In this document: positions 25,109-34,470 of the stretch, piece after piece | How positions within the stretch are numbered: the first letter of the stretch is position 1 | Layout: every line of letters begins with the position of its first letter | DNA from: Curtobacterium sp. VKM Ac-2922 | Lineage (GTDB): Bacteria > Actinomycetota > Actinomycetes > Actinomycetales > Microbacteriaceae | Direction of reading: 5' to 3' | Assembly (NCBI RefSeq): GCF_022815645.1 | Contig: NZ_JALGRO010000011.1 | Span: 93,269 to 157,268, forward strand | Length of the DNA stretch: 64,000 nt | The notes under the pieces: model-generated | The model's input: the letters and a program-made list of their open reading frames with translations, nothing else | The model's database searches: none | Told to the model about the DNA's origin: nothing | Translations under genes and position numbers: made by a program

Positions 25109-25900
25109 TCAGTGCTCGGCCGTCACCATGGCGGACATCCGCGCCATCAGCCCACGCGGCACGAACCGGTGCGCGTTCGCGATCACCGCGTTGCCGACAC
25201 CCGACACGACCGTCGGTCCACCGGCACGACCGAAGGCCCGCAGGCCGACGGCGGCGACCTGCTCGGCGCTCTGCCGGCCGCTCTGCATGACGTTGCCGCC
25301 ACCGGCCGCGTCGAAGAACCCGGTGTCGGTCGGACCGGGGCACAGCGCCAGCACCCGGACGCCGGAACCCCGTGTCTCCTGCCAGAGCGCCTCGGTCAGC
25401 GAGAGCACGAACGCCTTCGTCGCGCCGTAGACACCCATGCCCGGCGTCGGCTGGAACGACGCGGTCGACGCGATCGTCATCACGCCACCGACACGGCGCT
25501 CGAGCATCGCGGGCAGGAACGCGTGCACCAGACGGGTCAGCGCGGTGCAGTTGAGTGCGAGCTGCGTCCGGATGCGCTCGTCCGTCGTGTCGACGAACGG
25601 CCCGTGCGCACCGACACCGGCGTTCGCGACCAGGATGTCCACGCGCGTGCCTTGCATCGCGTCGATGACGTCGTCGACGCCGGCGTCGGTCGCCAGGTCC
25701 GCCACGAGCACCTCGGCGCGGACGCGATGGTCACGTCGGATGCGGGCCGCGAGGGCCTCGAGTCGGTCGGCGGACCGCGCGACCAGGACGACGTCGCTGC
25801 CGGCGCGGGCGAGTCCGAGCGCGAGGGCCTCGCCGATGCCGCCGCTGGCTCCGGTGACCAGGGCGCGACGGGAACGGAAGGGGTGCTTCGGGGGTGTCAT
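25109..25900 (-). CDS. short-chain dehydrogenase/reductase
   Basis: A 263-residue SDR of the DltE/YqjQ-like group. TGASGGIGEAL near 16-26, VANAGVG near 91, the catalytic Ser in IASTASF near 141, and YGATK near 154-158. The ATG at 25900 follows TAGGCA by six bases, giving a leaderless start. Unrelated in regulation to the SDR at 24341, with which it converges. Substrate unknown. Confidence 0.9.
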   Translation of the reverse strand: MTPPKHPFRSRRALVTGASGGIGEALALGLARAGSDVVLVARSADRLEALAARIRRDHRVRAEVLVADLATDAGVDDVIDAMQGTRVDILVANAGVGAHGPFVDTTDERIRTQLALNCTALTRLVHAFLPAMLERRVGGVMTIASTASFQPTPGMGVYGATKAFVLSLTEALWQETRGSGVRVLALCPGPTDTGFFDAAGGGNVMQSGRQSAEQVAAVGLRAFGRAGGPTVVSGVGNAVIANAHRFVPRGLMARMSAMVTAEH

Positions 25901-25925
25901 GCACCCTGCCTACACGGTGGTCCGG

Positions 25926-26480
25926 TCAGGCGGGGAACGGCCGCCTGAGCATCGCCGCAGCCGCACGGGCGCGGGGGATCACGACGATCGCGCTCCACAG
26001 CCCCAGGCCGACCCACAGCCCCATCAGCAGCCCGGTGATCAGGTCGCCGTGCTGGGCGCGCATCGACCACGTCATCGCGAGCCAGAAGACGCTCAGGACG
26101 ATCTTGCCCCAGCCGCCGAGCTGCCGTTCGGCCTGGGCCTGCAGCAGCGGCACCCACTCGGTCGGGGGCACGTCGGGCGGGACCTCGCCGTCGGAGACCC
26201 AGCGCTGTGCGATCGTCGCGCGTTCGTAGCCGCCCTCGAGACGCCACGACCGCAGGGTCAGACCGACACCGATCGCTGCGCCGAGGACCGCGGAGGGGAT
26301 GCCGACCGACACCAGCACGCCGGTCGTCGCGGTGGTCCACGAGGACAGCACGAGCATCACGAGCACGACGGCGAACGCGGCACCGGCGATCGCGGCACCG
26401 AGCAGACGGAGCCGTCCGGCCTCGTCGATCACACCCACGTGCCAGAGCCGGTCCGGCTGCTGCTGTTGCTCGTCGATCAC
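25926..26480 (-). CDS. four-helix membrane protein, unknown
   Basis: A 184-residue protein with a Gln-rich start (DEQQQQPDRLW), helices near 28-48, 52-75, 122-140 and 143-163, and a cytoplasmic loop containing WVPLLQAQAERQLGGWGK. The start is the GTG at 26480; longer readings run into the repeat region 26524-26731. Downstream of, and on the same strand as, no obvious partner. Function unknown. Confidence 0.65.
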   Translation of the reverse strand: MIDEQQQQPDRLWHVGVIDEAGRLRLLGAAIAGAAFAVVLVMLVLSSWTTATTGVLVSVGIPSAVLGAAIGVGLTLRSWRLEGGYERATIAQRWVSDGEVPPDVPPTEWVPLLQAQAERQLGGWGKIVLSVFWLAMTWSMRAQHGDLITGLLMGLWVGLGLWSAIVVIPRARAAAAMLRRPFPA

Positions 26481-26523
26481 GTCGGGGTCCTGTCCGGTCG
26501 AGACCCCAGTTCTACACCCGCAC

Positions 26524-26731
26524 GGTGCAGGGTTCGTGGGTGCCGCACGGTGCGGGGTTGGCACCTGGTGCGAGGTTGGCGGGTGCCGCACGGTGCGAGG
26601 TTGGCGGCCGGTGCGAGGTTGGCGGGGTGGTGCGCGGATGTACGCCCGCACCGGGCGGCGAAGGTCGCACGGGCGGTGAACCTCGCACGGTGCTCTTGCG
26701 CCTGGTGCGAGGTCGGCGGGGTGGTGCGCGG
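26524..26731. repeat. tandem and dispersed GGTGCGAGGTTGGC repeats
   Basis: Bases 26524-26566 and 26567-26609 are a 43-bp tandem duplication, each unit made of a 25-bp and an 18-bp half that both begin GGTGC(G/A). A further copy at 26610-26637 recurs at 26704-26731 (28 bp, one mismatch). An inverted core AACCTCGCAC lies at 26679-26688. The block fills most of the 313-bp gap 26481-26793, which holds no supportable gene. Spacing is too irregular and units too short for CRISPR. Confidence 0.85.
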
Positions 26732-26793
26732 CCTGGCCTGACGGGTGGACAGGCACGGTGGGTAGCGTCGGGCACGACGTGTGAGGAGACACC

Positions 26794-27279
26794 ATGGCGA
26801 AGTACACGAAGCACACCGGGACGAAGGCCCTGCTGCTCGGGATCCTGACCGGAGGACGGAGCGCGACCCCGCTCGCGCTGCTGGCGCTGAACCGCGACCG
26901 CCGCGAGCTGTCCGGGTCGTGGCAGGACTGGCCGGTGTTCCGCACGCCCCTCGGCCGCGGACTGCTGGTCGCCGGCGCGGTCGGTGAGCTCATCGGCGAC
27001 AAGCTCCCGATGACACCGAACCGCACCGCGGCGACGGGCTTGCTCGGTCGTGCCGTCTCCGGAGCGTTCGTCGGACTCGCGATCGGCACCACGGGCCGGC
27101 GCGACCGCCGTGTCGAGGGTGCCGTGCTCGGCGCGGTCGGGGCCGTCATCGGCAGCTACGTCGGCTTCGCGGCACGCAAGGCCGTCGGCGGTGCGACGGG
27201 CCTGCACGACCCGCTCGTGGCGCTCGCCGAGGACGCCGCGGTGATCGCCGGCACGCAGAAGGTGCTGACGTCCCGCTGA
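26794..27279 (+). CDS. DUF4126 family membrane protein
   Basis: A 161-residue, glycine- and alanine-rich membrane protein with the DUF4126 pattern: GILTGGRSATPLALLA near 16-31, GELIGDKLPMTPNRT near 67-81, then AVSGAFVGLAIG and AVLGAVGAVIGSYVGF. GAGGAG precedes the ATG at good spacing. Function of the family is unknown. It is convergent with the SGNH hydrolase gene. Confidence 0.85.
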   Translation: MAKYTKHTGTKALLLGILTGGRSATPLALLALNRDRRELSGSWQDWPVFRTPLGRGLLVAGAVGELIGDKLPMTPNRTAATGLLGRAVSGAFVGLAIGTTGRRDRRVEGAVLGAVGAVIGSYVGFAARKAVGGATGLHDPLVALAEDAAVIAGTQKVLTSR

Positions 27280-27301
27280 ACCGCTGAACCGCTGAACGTC
27301 C

Positions 27302-27336
27302 GACGCCGTCGGCCCGGTGACCGGGTCGGCGGCGTC
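27302..27336. terminator. bidirectional terminator
   Basis: GACGCCG (27302-27308) pairs with CGGCGTC (27330-27336), and CCCGG with CCGGG inside, around a TGA loop. It sits between convergent genes and touches the stop of the SGNH gene. Confidence 0.72.
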
Positions 27337-28156
27337 AGTTCGTGGTGACCGCGGTCTCGCTGACGGACGTGTCGCCAGCGGTCCCCGTGTCGTTGCCGGT
27401 CGTGCCGCGTCCCGCAGCGGCGCGGATGGCCGTGGCGAACTCGCCGGCGATGGCCACGTTCGCTGCTGTCGTCGGGTGGATGCCGTCGGCCGAGGTGCCC
27501 GGCAGCCAGCCGTCGTCGGACGCCCGGTCGGCAGCGAAGGGGTCGGCGTACGACCAGCCGTGCTGCTGCGCGTCCGCCGCCAGCGCACGGTCGAGCACCC
27601 GGTTCTCGGTGCGACGGTCGACGCCCCACAGGCTGGACGTGTGGTTCGACGGCGGTGCGGCGATCAGCAGCACGTGCGGCGCGCTCTGGTGCGCTACGAG
27701 GGTGTCGATGTTGCGCAGGATCCGGGTGGTCGGGACCCCCTGGTTGACGTCGTTCGTGCCGAGCTCGACCACGAGCACGTCGGCCCCCGGCACGGCGGGC
27801 ATGCGCGCGAGCACCTGGTCCGTGCGGTTCCCGCTGTGCGCGTAGCCGCCGAGCGCGTGCACGCCGGTGTCGGTCGTGTCGGCTGCCAGGTCACGCAGCC
27901 ACGATCCCGGTCGCGCCGTGATCGAGTCGCCGGCGTACGCGAAGGTCACCGCGCCGCCGACGTCCGCGCCGACGACGCCGGTCAGGACCTGGTGCGGGGT
28001 GTGCTGGAGCTCGCGGATCTGCGCGGCGGCGATGCGGGCGGCCTGGGCGGTCGCCGTGGTGGCGACCGTCGGGTGCGACGCGAGCGCGACGACCGTGGGG
28101 ACCGCGACGAGGGCCGCGACCAGTGACGCGACGGTGACGATGTGACGCGGACGCAT
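27335..28156 (-). CDS. secreted SGNH/GDSL hydrolase
   Basis: A 273-residue hydrolase with an N-terminal hydrophobic segment (residues 5-27) serving as signal peptide or anchor. Block I GDSIT at 76-80 carries the nucleophile Ser78; block III ELGTNDV is near 129; block V DGIHPT near 229 supplies the catalytic Asp and His. A block II glycine is in ALGGYAHSGN. The family deacylates lipids, glycans or peptidoglycan. The start at 28156 has GGGAGG upstream. C-terminal Gly/Thr-rich tail. Confidence 0.88.
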   Translation of the reverse strand: MRPRHIVTVASLVAALVAVPTVVALASHPTVATTATAQAARIAAAQIRELQHTPHQVLTGVVGADVGGAVTFAYAGDSITARPGSWLRDLAADTTDTGVHALGGYAHSGNRTDQVLARMPAVPGADVLVVELGTNDVNQGVPTTRILRNIDTLVAHQSAPHVLLIAAPPSNHTSSLWGVDRRTENRVLDRALAADAQQHGWSYADPFAADRASDDGWLPGTSADGIHPTTAANVAIAGEFATAIRAAAGRGTTGNDTGTAGDTSVSETAVTTN

Positions 28157-28312
28157 GGCGGCCCTCCCGAACGATCCTGCAACTGCTCGGATCACCGTAG
28201 GGCCGCGCCAGGGCCGTCAGGCCGTGCGATCGTCGGGAACGCACCCCGCTGCCTGAGACCCCTGAGAGCCGTTGCTGGGAACGACGTCACGAAACGGTCT
28301 CAGCGCGCAGGA

Positions 28313-29299
28313 TCACCAGCGCTCGTGCACCGTCGCGCGGAACCAGCGGTCGTACAGGTCGTGCACCGTGCTGTCGAGGCCGGGCACCGTGTCCAGGTCG
28401 AGCGACCCCGCTGCGGCGTTCGACCGGGCCTGCTCGGCGTTCCGCGCGCCGGGGATCGCCGCGGTGACGCCGTCCTGTGCCACGATCCACGCGAGCGCGG
28501 CCTGCGGCACCGAGACACCGTCGGGCAGTGCGGCCGCGAACTCCTGCGCGGCACGGACGCCGTCCTCGAACGGGACGCCGCTGAACGTCTCGCCCTGGTC
28601 GAAGGCCTCGCCGTTGCGGTTGTAGGTGCGGTGGTCCTGCGGGGCGAACTCGGTGTCGGTCGTGTACTTGCCCGACAGCAGCCCCGATGCCAGCGGGACG
28701 CGCGCCAGGACGGCGACCCCGGCCTGCTTCGCCGCGGGCAGCACGGCGTCGAGCGGCTTGAGCCGGAAGGCGTTGAGGATGATCTGGACACTCGCGACGC
28801 CCGGGTGCCGGATCGCCTGGAGCGCCTGGTCGGCGGTCTCCACGCTGACGCCGTACGCAGCGATCGAGCGGTCGGCGACCAGCGCGTCGAGCGCGTCGTA
28901 GACCGCGTCGTCGTCGAACACGGCGGTGGGCGGGCAGTGCAGCTGCACCAGGTCGAGGGTGTCCTGCTGCAGGTTCGCGCGCGAGCGGTCGACCCACGTC
29001 CGGAAGTTCGCCGCGGAGTAGTTCGACGGCACCTGGTCGGCGCGACGGCCCATCTTCGTCGGGACGGTCACACCGGAGTCGGGGTTCGCCTGCAGCCAGC
29101 GGCCGATCAGCTGCTCGCTGACCCCGTCGCCGTACACGTCGGCGGTGTCGAACAGGGTCACGCCGGCCTCGGCCGAGGCGTCCATCACGGCGAAGGCGTC
29201 CTGCTCGGAGACGGGACCCCAGTCACCGCCGAACTGCCAGGTGCCGAGACCGATGACGGAGACTTCGCGGCCGGTGCTGGCCAGGGTGCGTCGCTGCAT
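28313..29299 (-). CDS. aldo/keto reductase
   Basis: A 328-residue AKR with an (alpha/beta)8 fold. The catalytic residues are Asp51, Tyr56 and Lys82 with His in LVQLHCPPT. LASTGREVSVIGLGTW opens the protein. NADPH-dependent reduction of aldehydes or ketones is the family activity; the physiological substrate is unknown. One of three AKRs within 8 kb, from different subfamilies. Confidence 0.92.
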   Translation of the reverse strand: MQRRTLASTGREVSVIGLGTWQFGGDWGPVSEQDAFAVMDASAEAGVTLFDTADVYGDGVSEQLIGRWLQANPDSGVTVPTKMGRRADQVPSNYSAANFRTWVDRSRANLQQDTLDLVQLHCPPTAVFDDDAVYDALDALVADRSIAAYGVSVETADQALQAIRHPGVASVQIILNAFRLKPLDAVLPAAKQAGVAVLARVPLASGLLSGKYTTDTEFAPQDHRTYNRNGEAFDQGETFSGVPFEDGVRAAQEFAAALPDGVSVPQAALAWIVAQDGVTAAIPGARNAEQARSNAAAGSLDLDTVPGLDSTVHDLYDRWFRATVHERW

Positions 29300-29377
29300 G
29301 GCTTCGACGGTAGCGGTGCCGAGCCGTGTACCGACAGAGCATCCCCAGTCGAGCACGGCACTCGTACCGTGGTGGGC

Positions 29378-29590
29378 ATGCACGACGACACCGCCACCGT
29401 TCCCACCCCGACACACGCCCGCACGTTGCCGCGGGGGCTGCTCGGCCGGGTCGCGATGTGGTGGACGGCCACGACGGAGATCGCCGAACTGACCCGTGAC
29501 CGCGAGCGCGAGGACCGCGTCCGCGCCGAGGCGGCCGTCCGGCTCGCACCGGGCCCGTGGGCGATCGCGGACCTGTTCCGGCGGCGCTGA
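29378..29590 (+). CDS. 70-residue protein, unknown
   Basis: A soluble-looking protein starting MHDDTATVPTPTHARTLPRG, with a possible amphipathic helix WWTATTEIAELTRDREREDRVRAE and the end WAIADLFRRR. The ATG follows TACCGT by seven bases, a leaderless arrangement. Codon use matches neighbours. Function unknown. Confidence 0.6.
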   Translation: MHDDTATVPTPTHARTLPRGLLGRVAMWWTATTEIAELTRDREREDRVRAEAAVRLAPGPWAIADLFRRR

Positions 29591-29663
29591 CGCGCCTGTG
29601 TCGTCGGACACAGCTGGCACCCTCCGGACTGCTCGCCCGGTGTGCTCGCCCTAGCGTCGCGGC

Positions 29664-30755
29664 ATGGACCCACAGCGCTTCGACGGCATGGCCGGCCTGG
29701 CCCTGAGCCTGCTGCTCCCCGTGGCCGTGCTGTTCGTCGCGTCGGCGATCCGCGTGTCCCGGGCGCCGCGGTGGACGTGGCTGGTGTTCCTGGCGGCGGT
29801 CGGTGGGCTGCTCGTCGGCTCCGCCGAGATCCACTGGTCCCAGTACCCGACACCGGCCGACAACGAGTGGGGCCGCTACGACGGTGGCCAGTTCCTGGGT
29901 TTCAGGCTCGGGTTCGTCGGCGTCACCGTGAACGCCGCGGTCTGCGCCGTCCACGGGTTGGTCACCGACAGTCGCCGCCGGTGGATCCGACCGTTCACCG
30001 TCCTGGAGGCCCGGCTCCTCACCGCCTCGTCCCTCGCCCTGGCAACGGCCTGCGCCGCCCCCGCGGCGTGGTGGGTGTCCGGCGCGGGGTTGCCGCCGTG
30101 GCCGGTCCCGGTGCTGCCGGCGGCGCTCGGGCTGTCGCTGGCGGTCGTCGCGTGGGTGCGTGCGGACCGCCGCGGACTGGGACTGGACGCCCCGGTCCTC
30201 CGCGTCGTCTCGGCGATCGTCGGTTGCGCGCTCGCGGTCGCGGTGGTGTCGTCCGGCAGCGGCGGGCCGGACCTGTCCCTGGTGCCGGACACCGCACCAC
30301 CACGGCAGACACCCGCATCGACGCCGGACCCCTGGGCGGACTGGCCCGCCGCGTCCGGGCCGCACCCGGTCGACACGACGACGCTCGACGCCGCGGCGGT
30401 GCAGGACGGAACGCGGGCGATGCTCCAGGACACGGTGCGCTGGGCCGGTCCGCTCGACGACCTGTCGTCACCGACGCCCGCGGCTGCTCCCGCTCCACCG
30501 GTCGCCCTGCGGCAGGTCGCGTGTCCGTCCGGCGGTAGCCGATGGACCGGCACGCTGACCCTGCCGACCGCTCGGCCGCAGGACGTCGCGACCCGGGTCC
30601 TGCGCGGATGGGAACACGCGGGCTACACCGCGGCAGACCGGGCGATGGGGACGGACACGCGGTGGCCGATCGACACCGATGCCGCCGTGCAGCGCATGCA
30701 GATCGGCGGTGACCGCACCGGAGTGCAGGTCACCGCCGAGTCGTTCTGCGTGTGA
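29664..30755 (+). CDS. membrane protein with C-terminal extracytoplasmic domain
   Basis: A 363-residue protein. Seven or so helices occupy the first 205 residues; a Pro/Thr/Ala-rich linker with PDPWADWPAASGPHP near 222-236 follows. A C-terminal domain of about 100 residues has two cysteines (QVACPSGGSRWTG and ESFCV), probably disulfide-linked outside the cell. TAGCGT lies six bases before the ATG. Family not recognised. Confidence 0.72.
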   Translation: MDPQRFDGMAGLALSLLLPVAVLFVASAIRVSRAPRWTWLVFLAAVGGLLVGSAEIHWSQYPTPADNEWGRYDGGQFLGFRLGFVGVTVNAAVCAVHGLVTDSRRRWIRPFTVLEARLLTASSLALATACAAPAAWWVSGAGLPPWPVPVLPAALGLSLAVVAWVRADRRGLGLDAPVLRVVSAIVGCALAVAVVSSGSGGPDLSLVPDTAPPRQTPASTPDPWADWPAASGPHPVDTTTLDAAAVQDGTRAMLQDTVRWAGPLDDLSSPTPAAAPAPPVALRQVACPSGGSRWTGTLTLPTARPQDVATRVLRGWEHAGYTAADRAMGTDTRWPIDTDAAVQRMQIGGDRTGVQVTAESFCV

Positions 30756-30761
30756 GGGGTG

Positions 30762-31640
30762 TCAGCGGCGCAGGCCGGAGAGCTCCTCGAACTCGTCGTC
30801 CGTCAGCTCGATCGTCGCACCGGCCAGGTTGTCCTCGAGGTGGTCGACGCTCGACGTGCCCGGGATCGGGAGCATGACCGGCGAGCGCTTGAGCAGCCAC
30901 GCCAGCGCGAGCTGTGCCGGGGTCGCACCCTTGCGCTGGGCCAGGTCGGTCAGCGGCGAACGGTCGCCCGTCAGACCGCCCGTGGCGAGCGGGAACCACG
31001 GGATGAAGCCGATGCCCTGCTCGGTCGACCAGTCGAGGAGCTCTTCGGCGTCGCGCTTCTGCAGGTTGTACAGGTTCTGCACGGAGACGATCGTGGCGAT
31101 CTGCTGCGCGGCCTTGACCTCGTCGACGGACACCTCGGACAGACCGATGTGCCGGATCTTGCCCTCGTCCTGCAGCTTCTTCAGCTCGCCGACCTGGTCC
31201 TCCATCGGGACCTTGGGGTCGATGCGGTGCAGCTGGAACAGGTCGATGCGCTCGAGTCCCAGACGGCGCAGGCTCATCTCGGCCTCCTGACGCAGGTACT
31301 CGGGGCGGCCGACCGGCGGCCACTTGTTCGGGCCCGTGCGGGTCAGTCCGGCCTTCGTGGCGATGACGACGTCGTCGCCGTACGGGTGCAGGGCCTCGTG
31401 CAGCAGTTCCTCGGCGACGTACGGGCCGTAGCTGTCGGCGGTGTCGAAGAAGTTGACGCCCAGCTCGACGGCACGCTTGAGCACGCGGACGGCTTCGTCG
31501 TGGTCCTTCGGCGGTCCCCACACCCCGGGGCCGGTGAGCTGCATGGTGCCGTAGCCGAGGCGGTTCACCTCGAGGTCGCCGCCGATCCGGAACGTGCCGG
31601 AGGCGTCTGCGGGACGGGTCGTGGTGTCGGAGTTCGTCAT
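30762..31640 (-). CDS. aldo/keto reductase
   Basis: A 292-residue AKR. Asp66, Tyr71 and Lys96 (ATK) with His in LFQLHRIDP form the tetrad; [13 protein letters not shown] near the C-terminus is the NADPH-binding region. The ATG at 31640 follows TAGACC by seven bases. It is convergent with the membrane protein at 29664, six bases apart. Substrate unknown. Confidence 0.92.
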   Translation of the reverse strand: MTNSDTTTRPADASGTFRIGGDLEVNRLGYGTMQLTGPGVWGPPKDHDEAVRVLKRAVELGVNFFDTADSYGPYVAEELLHEALHPYGDDVVIATKAGLTRTGPNKWPPVGRPEYLRQEAEMSLRRLGLERIDLFQLHRIDPKVPMEDQVGELKKLQDEGKIRHIGLSEVSVDEVKAAQQIATIVSVQNLYNLQKRDAEELLDWSTEQGIGFIPWFPLATGGLTGDRSPLTDLAQRKGATPAQLALAWLLKRSPVMLPIPGTSSVDHLEDNLAGATIELTDDEFEELSGLRR

Positions 31641-31715
31641 GACGTCCGGTCTACGCCGACCGGGCTGACGCCGCCTGCGCTCGGCGTCCCCCGGTGTCGT
31701 GCGTGTGGGTGCTGG

Positions 31716-32300
31716 TCAGCGTGTCGGGCGCGGGTACGGGGTCTCGCCGCGACCGAGCATGCCGACCAGCTTCGCGATGCGGTTCGCCCGTGCCGTCGGG
31801 CTGGGCGCCGTCGTCACCCGGTGCAGCACGGCGTACCGGTTCGTCCGGTCGAGCTCGACGAAGAGCGCTGTCGCTGACGGGTCGGCATCGAGCGCCGCCT
31901 GCAGGTCGTCGGGCACGGTGGCCGTCGCGGCTCCGGCATAGGCCCGGTCCCAGCGTCCGTCGGCCTTGGCGCGGTCGATCTCGGCCTGTCCCCGGTCACG
32001 CATCCGGCCCTCGGTGACCAGTCGTGCGACCAGGCCGATGTTCCGCTCGGACCACAGCGAGGCCTTGCGCCGCGGGGTGAACATCTGCAGGAAGGTCTGT
32101 GCGTCGCGGGAGCGCTTCTGCCCGTCGATCCAGCCGGAGCACAGGGCTTCGTCGAGCGCCTGGGCGTAGGTCAGCGTCGTCGGCTCGGTGGTGCCCTTCT
32201 TCGCGAGCACGAGCCACACGCCGTCGGGTTCGGTGTCGTGCGCGAGCAGCCAGTCGCGCCACGCGACCGCATCGTCGACGACCAGCTCCGCTGCCACCAT
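31716..32300 (-). CDS. YdeI/OmpD-associated family protein
   Basis: A 194-residue protein of the YdeI family (DUF1801/DUF1905-like). Diagnostic segments: WLLAHDTEPDGVWLVLAKKG, YAQALDEALCSGWIDGQ near 55, FTPRRKASLWSERN near 80-93, and a C-terminal helical region ending MLGRGETPYPRPTR. Members are linked loosely to antimicrobial-peptide or antibiotic tolerance. TACGAT lies six bases before the ATG, supporting this leaderless start. Confidence 0.86.
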   Translation of the reverse strand: MVAAELVVDDAVAWRDWLLAHDTEPDGVWLVLAKKGTTEPTTLTYAQALDEALCSGWIDGQKRSRDAQTFLQMFTPRRKASLWSERNIGLVARLVTEGRMRDRGQAEIDRAKADGRWDRAYAGAATATVPDDLQAALDADPSATALFVELDRTNRYAVLHRVTTAPSPTARANRIAKLVGMLGRGETPYPRPTR

Positions 32301-32393
32301 GCGCACATCGTAGGGCGGCACGGACACGCATGGTGTGGCACGACTACGGTCGTGTACATCCGGTCCACAGGGGCCACGAAGGGAACACACATC

Positions 32394-32768
32394 ATGAGCG
32401 CATCTTCCGGTCGTCCGACCACGGTCACCGTCTCGTACGTCCTCTGGCTGATCACGGTCCTGGTCGGGATCATCAGCGGCATCGTCGGGTTCTTCTCGCT
32501 CGGTGACCAGACCAACGGCATGGGTGGCGCACTCGTCGCGGGTGCGGTCATCGCGATCATCATCGCCATCGTCGAGCTGTTCATCGTCTTCCGCATGCGC
32601 GACGGTCGGAACTGGGCCCGCATCGTGCTGCTGGTCCTGGCGATCCTGCAGGTGCTCGGTGTCGTCAGTGCGTTCAGCGTCCTGGGCACGATCGGCCTGA
32701 TCGCGGTCGTCATCGCGACGGTGCTGATGTTCCTGCCGTCGTCGAACGGGTACTTCCGCCGCGGCTGA
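32394..32768 (+). CDS. four-helix membrane protein
   Basis: A 124-residue protein that is nearly all helix: segments near 14-36, 43-65, 72-90 and 93-115, with FRMRDGRNWARIVL between the second and third. The layout is common in small actinobacterial membrane proteins of unknown role. GAAGGGA stands before the ATG. A near-perfect terminator follows. Confidence 0.75.
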   Translation: MSASSGRPTTVTVSYVLWLITVLVGIISGIVGFFSLGDQTNGMGGALVAGAVIAIIIAIVELFIVFRMRDGRNWARIVLLVLAILQVLGVVSAFSVLGTIGLIAVVIATVLMFLPSSNGYFRRG

Positions 32769-32790
32769 TCGACGCCCGCAGGACACGGAG

Positions 32791-32824
32791 CACGGAGCAC
32801 CACGGATCGCCGTGGTGCTCCGTG
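32791..32824 (+). terminator. terminator with 15-bp perfect stem
   Basis: Arms 32791-32805 and 32810-32824 are perfectly complementary around ATCG, with partial pairing beyond both ends. It lies 22 bases past the preceding stop. The following 80 bases up to 32908 are very GC-rich and show no gene. Confidence 0.88.
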
Positions 32825-32907
32825 CTCTCCGTTGTGCGAAGCGCGCCGGAGGCCCGCCGCCCGGCCGCCCCGGCCGCGAACGGCGCCGGCCGCCCGGGCC
32901 GCCGGCC

Positions 32908-34461
32908 TCAGACCCAGTGCGGCTGGGCGAACACACCGTGCGGGTCGGCCTGTTCGGCGATGCGGTGCAGGCGCGAGGTGTTGACGTCGAAGTACGCCGT
33001 CGGGTCGGTGATCGCCGCGTCGCAGTAGTTCGCGTACGCGGCGTCGCCCCACGCGGGCTGCATCGCCGACCGGAAGCCCCGGACGTACGCGTCGAAGGGC
33101 CCCGTGTCGCTGCCGTCGGCGAACACCGCCGTGTACTGCACCGTGCACAGCGCCGAACGCCACGGGAACGGGGTGTCGGTCCGCCCCACGTCCGCCACCA
33201 CGCCACCCAGCGCGTCGAGTGCGACGCCGCCCTCCCGAATGCCGGAGACGTCGCCGGCCGCCGCTGCGTGCTGCACGAGCTGGTCGATCTGCGCGTCGGT
33301 CAGCGCCGCGGTGCCGATCGACGAGGTCGCTGCCTCGGACACCCGCTGCGGCTTCCCTGCCAGCTGCGCCATCGCCTGGCCGTAGGTCAGTTCCGTCGCC
33401 GTGTGGGTCGTCGGCGTCACGCCGACCGCCGCGATGAAACCGTCGACGGAGGTGTCAGCCCCTGACTTCTCGCCGGTCCACGTGCCGGTGATGGTGACGG
33501 TCGGCGTGTCGCGCCGTGACCCGGCCAACAGCTTCAGCGTCGACCAGAGCTTCGGGTCCGCCTTCGGTGCCCAATCCTGCCAAGCGCGTACGACCGCCCG
33601 TGCGGCCGACCACGGGAAGACGATGGTGAAGAGCAGGACGTCGGGCGCGGGTTGCGTCGTGAAGGTCATCGACGTCACGACGCCGACCGTCCCGCCGCCA
33701 CCGCCCCGACTGGCCCAGAACAGATCGGGGTCGCTCGTCGACGAGGCCTGGTGCACGGCGCCGTCCGCCGTCACGATCGTGACGCCGGTGAGCTGGTCCG
33801 CGGTCAGGCCGAACGAGCGCACGAGCACGCCGACGCCGCCGCCGAGGGTCAGGCCGCCGATCCCGACCGTCGGACACGAGCCCGAGCCGATGGCCCGCCC
33901 GGCCTTCGCCAGCGTGGCGTAGACGTCGGCCAACCGTGCGCCCGGGCCGATCGTCACCGAGTCCCCCGACACCTGGATGCCGTTCAGCTCGGACGTGCTG
34001 ATCACGAGCGACCGCGGGACGTCCGTCCCCGGCGCTCCGCCGGCCGACCACCCCGTGTACGAGTGCCCGCCGGCGCGCAGGGCCACGGGGGTGTTCGTGT
34101 TGCGGGCGAAGGCCAGGCCCGCCATGACGTCGTCGACGTTCGCGACGCGCAGGATGCCCTGCGGGTCGGCGTCGTCGTACCGGGGGTTCTCGAGCACCCG
34201 GGCGCTGTCCCAGTCCTTCGAGCCGGATCGCAGCAGCGTGCCGGCGACCGTCGTGGCGAGCGCGTCCCAGGTCGTCGGTCCGGGGCCGGTCGACGGCGAT
34301 GCCGACCCGGACGGACCACCGGACGGTGACCCCGATGCCGACGGCGAACGGGTCGGAGCCGGCGCGGGTCCGCTGCACGCGGCGAGCACCCCCGCCAGCC
34401 CGACGCCGACACCACCGACCAGCAGGCTGCGGCGGGTGGTGCTGCTCGATGGTTCGTTCAC
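32908..34461 (-). CDS. exported FAD-linked oxidase with bicovalent flavin signature
   Basis: A 517-residue BBE-like (berberine bridge enzyme) oxidoreductase. N-terminal TRRSLLVGG is a twin-arginine signal with lipobox LAAC (Cys29), so it is probably a Tat-exported lipoprotein; a Ser/Gly/Pro linker spans 35-65. FAD-binding PCMH domain: His133 in AGGHSY and Cys196 in GSGSCPTVG are at the positions that attach FAD covalently in the bicovalent group. A C-terminal BBE motif YANYCDAA is present near 476. Such enzymes oxidise carbohydrates or alcohols, producing peroxide. TAGACA lies six bases before the GTG. Confidence 0.9.
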   Translation of the reverse strand: MNEPSSSTTRRSLLVGGVGVGLAGVLAACSGPAPAPTRSPSASGSPSGGPSGSASPSTGPGPTTWDALATTVAGTLLRSGSKDWDSARVLENPRYDDADPQGILRVANVDDVMAGLAFARNTNTPVALRAGGHSYTGWSAGGAPGTDVPRSLVISTSELNGIQVSGDSVTIGPGARLADVYATLAKAGRAIGSGSCPTVGIGGLTLGGGVGVLVRSFGLTADQLTGVTIVTADGAVHQASSTSDPDLFWASRGGGGGTVGVVTSMTFTTQPAPDVLLFTIVFPWSAARAVVRAWQDWAPKADPKLWSTLKLLAGSRRDTPTVTITGTWTGEKSGADTSVDGFIAAVGVTPTTHTATELTYGQAMAQLAGKPQRVSEAATSSIGTAALTDAQIDQLVQHAAAAGDVSGIREGGVALDALGGVVADVGRTDTPFPWRSALCTVQYTAVFADGSDTGPFDAYVRGFRSAMQPAWGDAAYANYCDAAITDPTAYFDVNTSRLHRIAEQADPHGVFAQPHWV

Positions 34462-34470
34462 GGAACCTGT

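Noticed and set aside
26524..26731. CRISPR array
   Set aside because: Repeat units abut or overlap with no unique spacers, spacing is irregular, and no cas genes are present.
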